From positions 90,187,980 through 90,251,979 of the forward strand of contig CP136063.1 in the NCBI GenBank assembly GCA_032622095.1: a stretch of DNA of 64,000 nucleotides, given 5' to 3'. This document shows positions 52,001 through 58,000 of this stretch, in pieces (positions within the stretch are counted from its first letter, which is position 1; each line of letters starts with the position of its first letter). Both the position numbers and the translations under genes were made by a program. Under the pieces are notes generated by a model that was given only the letters and a program-made list of their open reading frames with translations, did no database searches and was not told where the DNA came from. The DNA comes from Siphonodentalium dalli (Eukaryota; Mollusca; Scaphopoda; Gadilida; Siphonodentaliidae).

Positions 52001-55000
52001 GCATACATATGCACCACATGCACGATCATACATTCACTCAGTGCATACATATTCATCTCAATATGAACCATACAGCCACTACATGTATACATATTCGCCA
52101 TACCCATGACCATAGGGTCAATCCAGGTATACATATACACCTCACCAATGGTGAGCCCTTCCAGATATACGAATACCCACACACACGACCACTTATACCT
52201 TCCGTACTTGCATATACACCTCACACATGACAATTCAGCAACTCACTGTATACTGTATTCATACACGCCGCTCCAATGATCAGTTAATATACAAAACACA
52301 ATATAAAGTCATATTACTCAACCAGTTCCAAACAATATGAACTCATCTAGAAGATATTTGTGAAAAAAAACGTCATATTTTCAACTTCCGGTGGCCATTT
52401 TGGCGGCCATCTTGGAAGGTGAGTTTCAATTTTGCGCCAAAAAAGTGTCAATTTGTCTTTGCTTCACGAAAATATATACATTTGTATACATTTTACCAGA
52501 TTTTCTCGCTATAATTTGCATAAAACTGACTTAGGGTCTGATCTGAAAAATGGCGGCCAGGATGGACGCCATCTTGTCTGAAGTCTACACGGCCACTTTT
52601 TTTTCTTATTAACATTGCTTAAACGTTGAAGGACATAATAAGGAACAAAATGAGTGGGGTGAAGTTATGTCCCATGGGGCGGGTACAAGGGTATCCATAT
52701 TGGCTCCCGGACTATAAGAGAATTCTTACGAGAATAGTCGATAAATATACAAAACAGCAATGTCTTACCGTAGGTACCTGATTAATATGATGTTAATGTT
52801 TCAGAATTATTACTGTGATGATAGTATCATGATACAACGCGGCTTTGAACGTTCCCCGAGGAGTGTATAAGTTTGAGTATGTTCAAGGCCACTTACGTGA
52901 TTTCATATGACGTTGTACGGTGCCGTATCAACAACCCTCCAGCGAAGAAAACACGAAGATTTTAAAAGCCTTTTATTGAACCCTATGTTCATCCAATCGG
53001 GCGACAGGCAGTCTATTCGTGTTCGGCACCTTCGAATTATGGTAAAAAAGTTGGTTTGACACTTTTCCGCGGAAATGCTTCTAGAAATGTCTTTTCTGAG
53101 AATTACGACTAGACTATTAGAGTCTATGGAGCGAAAAGGAATATGGAAAGTTTAAATGTTTAAGTAATACAAGAGGTCAACCGGAAGAGCCATGTGACAT
53201 TTGAGATTAACTAGATGCAAAACGTTGGCTGTCGGGCATGCCAAAGTATTTACTGATGCAGAGAGTAAAATCCAAGATGGCTGCCGGCAGCTATGTTTTC
53301 ATTGAAAATCATTCAAATTCAATAGCTCACATCTAGAGATGATCCTAAAGATGCATGTATATTTTGAAACAATTCTCCAATAGATGCAGCTGAAGGGTGT
53401 GCCGGTGGATTCAAAATTGAAATCCATGATGGTTGATGAATTTTTAATGAATTTCGGGAAAAATCGATGGCTCACCCCAAAGATCCATATGAAGTTTGGT
53501 GATGATCGGATGAGAGAAATGACCTGCAGGGTATGCTAAAAGAAATTGTTGACGGACACACGCAAGAACACATGATGGACGCCAATCCATGGCAATAGCT
53601 CAAACTTGACTTGTTAAGTTGAGCTAAAATGAAATAATTTTGTAAGAAAAAGCCGAAAGCATCCACAAATACTGACGAATTAAGATTAACTAACATTTCT
53701 ACAACGTTTCACTATCTTCAACATGTCTTCAAGACAATTAGTGTTGTCTGTCTAAACCAGCCAATATTACTACAATATATACAGGAAATAATATTATCGA
53801 TTGACATATAACAATGGTACATGTAGATATTTTAGCACAAGTCGTTGACTAATGAATATTTTACATATTGAAGACTAAGAAGCCATGAATCCGTCTTTAA
53901 TATAAAATGTCATTCGTGTTTACAAGTTACCGAGGTATGCCATATCATTTTCTAATGTTTAGCAGCATTCTAGTAAGATTGGTTAATTTTGTAAAGCATT
54001 GAAAGTTCTTTGCAATGCCACAAATGATTCATAACATTGTAGTGGATATGGTTACATTTTAAAACATTTATTGCACACCCATTCATGGTGTATTTTTGAG
54101 AAATACCAAAGATTTCAAAACGATCAATAAATAGAGGATCTCCAATGAGTCGCAATTCTAGACAAAGTTTATTAAACCAGGTGCACTAAATTTGATTCGA
54201 GCCGAGCTTTAGCGAAGCTCGAATAAAATTTAGTGGACGAGGTTAATAAATTTTGTATAGATTTGCGACGAATTTGAGATACATAATCACATTTTAGCAA
54301 GGAAAAAAATGATATCGAAATGGCTGGGGTTAAAAAAAATTATTATTGATTTCCTTATCACAACAGACACATTCAAGAATAAATATAGTTCTATTTTAAA
54401 TGTGTCTTTTTAGGTTGACAGAATTGTTTAACCACCCTTATCACCCATGTTTTTCTCAAAGTCAACACCAAATAACCCAACACAAATTGAACATCATAAT
54501 TATATTCTAATTAACATAATAAAATCATCGATTGATGTCATTGTGCTATAAAGCTCTTAAGTCACATACGTGCCGATAATACATGTGTGTCTTACTAAAA
54601 TAATTAGGCCGGGTTTAGGGGCTAATTATGTGATAAATAAATTTGTCTTGTACTTAGAGAATACAAACCGATTATGTTGACATAATTTACAATGTCAACT
54701 GTAACAGAAATTGTCTAAACTAAATTGTTAGGTACACATATAGTCTACATAAATCACAAGATTATTCAATTAAATAAAGCAATGTCCACCTAAATTTCAG
54801 TATATTAATATACTGCAACATACAAATTGATACAATCTTCAGGGTGTGCAATAAACAGAACACAATTGTGTGAACATGTTAACGCTACTGCATTTGTTTG
54901 TCATACCGAGAGGTACATGTAAAACCTGAATCTACAGTTCACATTTTACCATCCAATGACAACAAACTCGTGCAATAACATTAACCAGTTCACGCATTTG

Positions 55001-58000
55001 TATCGTTCTATCTACCGGTATAACATACATGTATCTTTAAAAATAAATAGAATGAAACATAATACATTCAGCAATGTTAGAAAATGACTACAGGTAGAAA
55101 TATCAATTTGTTGCCCATGTCATATCTTTAACCTAGGAGAGATTATGTGCAGAATATAAAATATAGAGAAAATTGAAAACACATTCAAGATATGAACTAA
55201 AAAAAAAGACCACACCAAAATTACCAAGCTCAGGTGAAAATTACCTGTAGCAAGTCTGTCCTTTAAGGTAGTTATCTCCTGCTTCAGCTGAAAGTGCATC
55301 CATATGAGTCCAACAACAGTTATTACACATGCCAGGAGAAGGCAGAATGAGATCACAGTCATACAAGATGAACAAACACTCCGATAACCATGTCTAAAAG
55401 AGTTAAATTAACAAATAGTTTCGTGGACGAATCTAACTCCTCAAGTGTCCACTCATACCAGTATACCGGTTGAGGGTGTGTTTAAAAAGAGGATGCTATT
55501 GAAATGTTAAACAGTATTAAACAGGTTTAAGTAGCGTTTCACCGGGTTTTGACTTTAAAAGACTGGAGGGATTAATACTGCCAAGTCAGATATTTGACCT
55601 TTTCAGGCACTTGAGTAAAAAGTGGGTCAAGATACTACAAATTGTGATACACCAGTAAAAGTACCATAAATCCCAAGCTAGTTTTGTTAAATTTGGAAGG
55701 CGATTTCATTTTCGCCTTGCAGACATCCTTGGGCAAAGTCGCCGACTCAAAGGCGGAACTTCAAGTTCTGCCTTCGAGCTGCTTCCTTGCTTGGGGCCTT
55801 ATAATCGTGCGGCTGGTTCAATTGAGGCAAGGGCCAGTCTAATTCACGAAGTTTGACAACAACTATCCTACTTAGTATTTTGCAGAAGTAAATGTAGTTA
55901 ACTCTTTCGCAGCCACTCAGCACCACAGACGATTTAACCACTGCCAAGCATACAATACATTAGATCATGCCATGCATCTCTACTCTGTCTAACGCCCGTA
56001 GACAGAGTAGAGATTCATGACATGATCTAACAATACATGTATACAAGCATTATGGGTGTATATGAGTAACATAGTGCATCTCAAGTATCGCTCGGAATAA
56101 TGTGTTAAAACTTCATATGTGATCAGACATAGGCATTGCAATTTCATAGCCACTCATGCCACCACCGTATAGGTCACATGACCTTGGCGGCCATCTTGGT
56201 TCACACACTAATGTCTATGTTTGATGCATATTCATGCATATATGGGTGCTATCAATGCAGAAATTGGTAATTCTCAACATTTATTTTTCACTTTACCTTC
56301 ATAAAGGGACATTCAGGGAGGGACCCATAACCGGCCAAAATGTGCTATATATACCCACATTTGAATAGGTCACGTGACCGTGATGATTACCATGAACTTC
56401 TGAGGTCACTTATACCATGTACATACATGTATAGGTGCGGGTAATGCATTAACCTTTCAATATATCGACTTTGTCTTATGTTGTTGGACTTATAACTATA
56501 TAGACATGTTGACATTGGCCCTTTTTACACAGGACGAGCGATAACCTACACTGATGAATAACAGATTGCAAGGAATCCTGTACTTGGTGCATGAATAAGG
56601 CATGATCAGTATTTCGGACCACGTGCACAGTTGTCTACACACTCCTTGGTAACAAAGCCTAGATTTCTGTCTATAAGTCCTAACTTTCTGACCCACTGTT
56701 TCCCCTCAAAATGCGCATTATACATCGGTATATAAGTCATTAGGGGGTTGAATTCTGGGCAACAACCATGAAGACAGGCGAGGTCTGGCATTCGCTGCGC
56801 GTCGAACAGTGCAGACATTTTACCTCAAAAGGTCTGTATCAAAGAAATGTTTAATTAAAAATAAAACAATTAAAATATTAATAGTTCTCCAATTAACACA
56901 AAAAATATCCATTATGAATCCAGCATCAGGTCATCTCTGTCTGAGGAATGGCTTTTGATTTTACACCAAATTGTTTTGATTCAGTGGTACTGTGAACAAT
57001 ATACAAAGGAAACACGCAGAATGTGCATATACTAGTAGTAGCCTAGACGTGGAATGACTTTTCAAAATAATCTTTGTATTTGTCACCCTATACTGTTATT
57101 CCGCCCCGTACTGTTATTGTGTTTGAAAAAATGTGCCGCCCTGTACTGTTATTCCGCCCCGTGCTGTTATTGGGTCTGACAAAATATGCCGCCCTGTACT
57201 GTTATTCCATATGTATGCTTATTTGGACCCCGAGAGTAGCACGTGACATGAGCTCTGCTCATGATGTCACACTGGTTTACTGCTAGAGTACATTTGACAC
57301 AGAGTGACAATGTGTCTTTTGCCAACCGCTGTGGTTCCTTTGATGTCGGCTTAAATTGCTGTTATAAAAGTCATTGTATCCACTGTATATTGTGGTGCTT
57401 ACATGCTTTTAGTTCATTAACTTGAGATCAATGAAAGACGATCTGTTTTAATTTGGCTTCTTTTCGAAGCTTCAATGTTTCTGCTTGTTGTCTCAAGTAC
57501 AAGGAAATGGCTACTTTTCAGTGATAAACATTCAATTTTTCTCCCGATAGGGCACCGGGTATGTGCTTCCCAAATACGGCCACATTCTCCAACCCCTACT
57601 GGAAACCCTGCTATAAGTTATAACCTCAGTGCAGACGACGATCTACCACAGCAGCCCATCGACAACTTAAATTAATGTCAACCATTCGTTCATATCAAAC
57701 TTCGTTCATTTCAAACTTCGTTTGTATAATACTTCGTTCATATTATATACTTCGTTCATTAAACTTCATTTTAAATTTTGTTTTTAAACTTTGTTCATTA
57801 AACTCGAATAAACGTATTATAGTTTGAAAATTATTATCGTATAATTAAGTTATATCACATGTGTATATTATTACCGTACATCAAATAAAAATCAATAAAA
57901 TACATCCTAGTTTCTTTAAACAAACATCTCATAATCCCCTCACACCCAATTACCTTTGTAATTTTTAGGCGGGCGGGTTTGCCCGGGGCCTGGATGTCAC

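Noticed and set aside
55747-55947. 66-codon minus-strand frame tested as an exon between exons 1 and 2
   Set aside because: Exons 1 and 2 already join in phase with the expected sequence, and the frame lacks flanking splice sites in a suitable phase.
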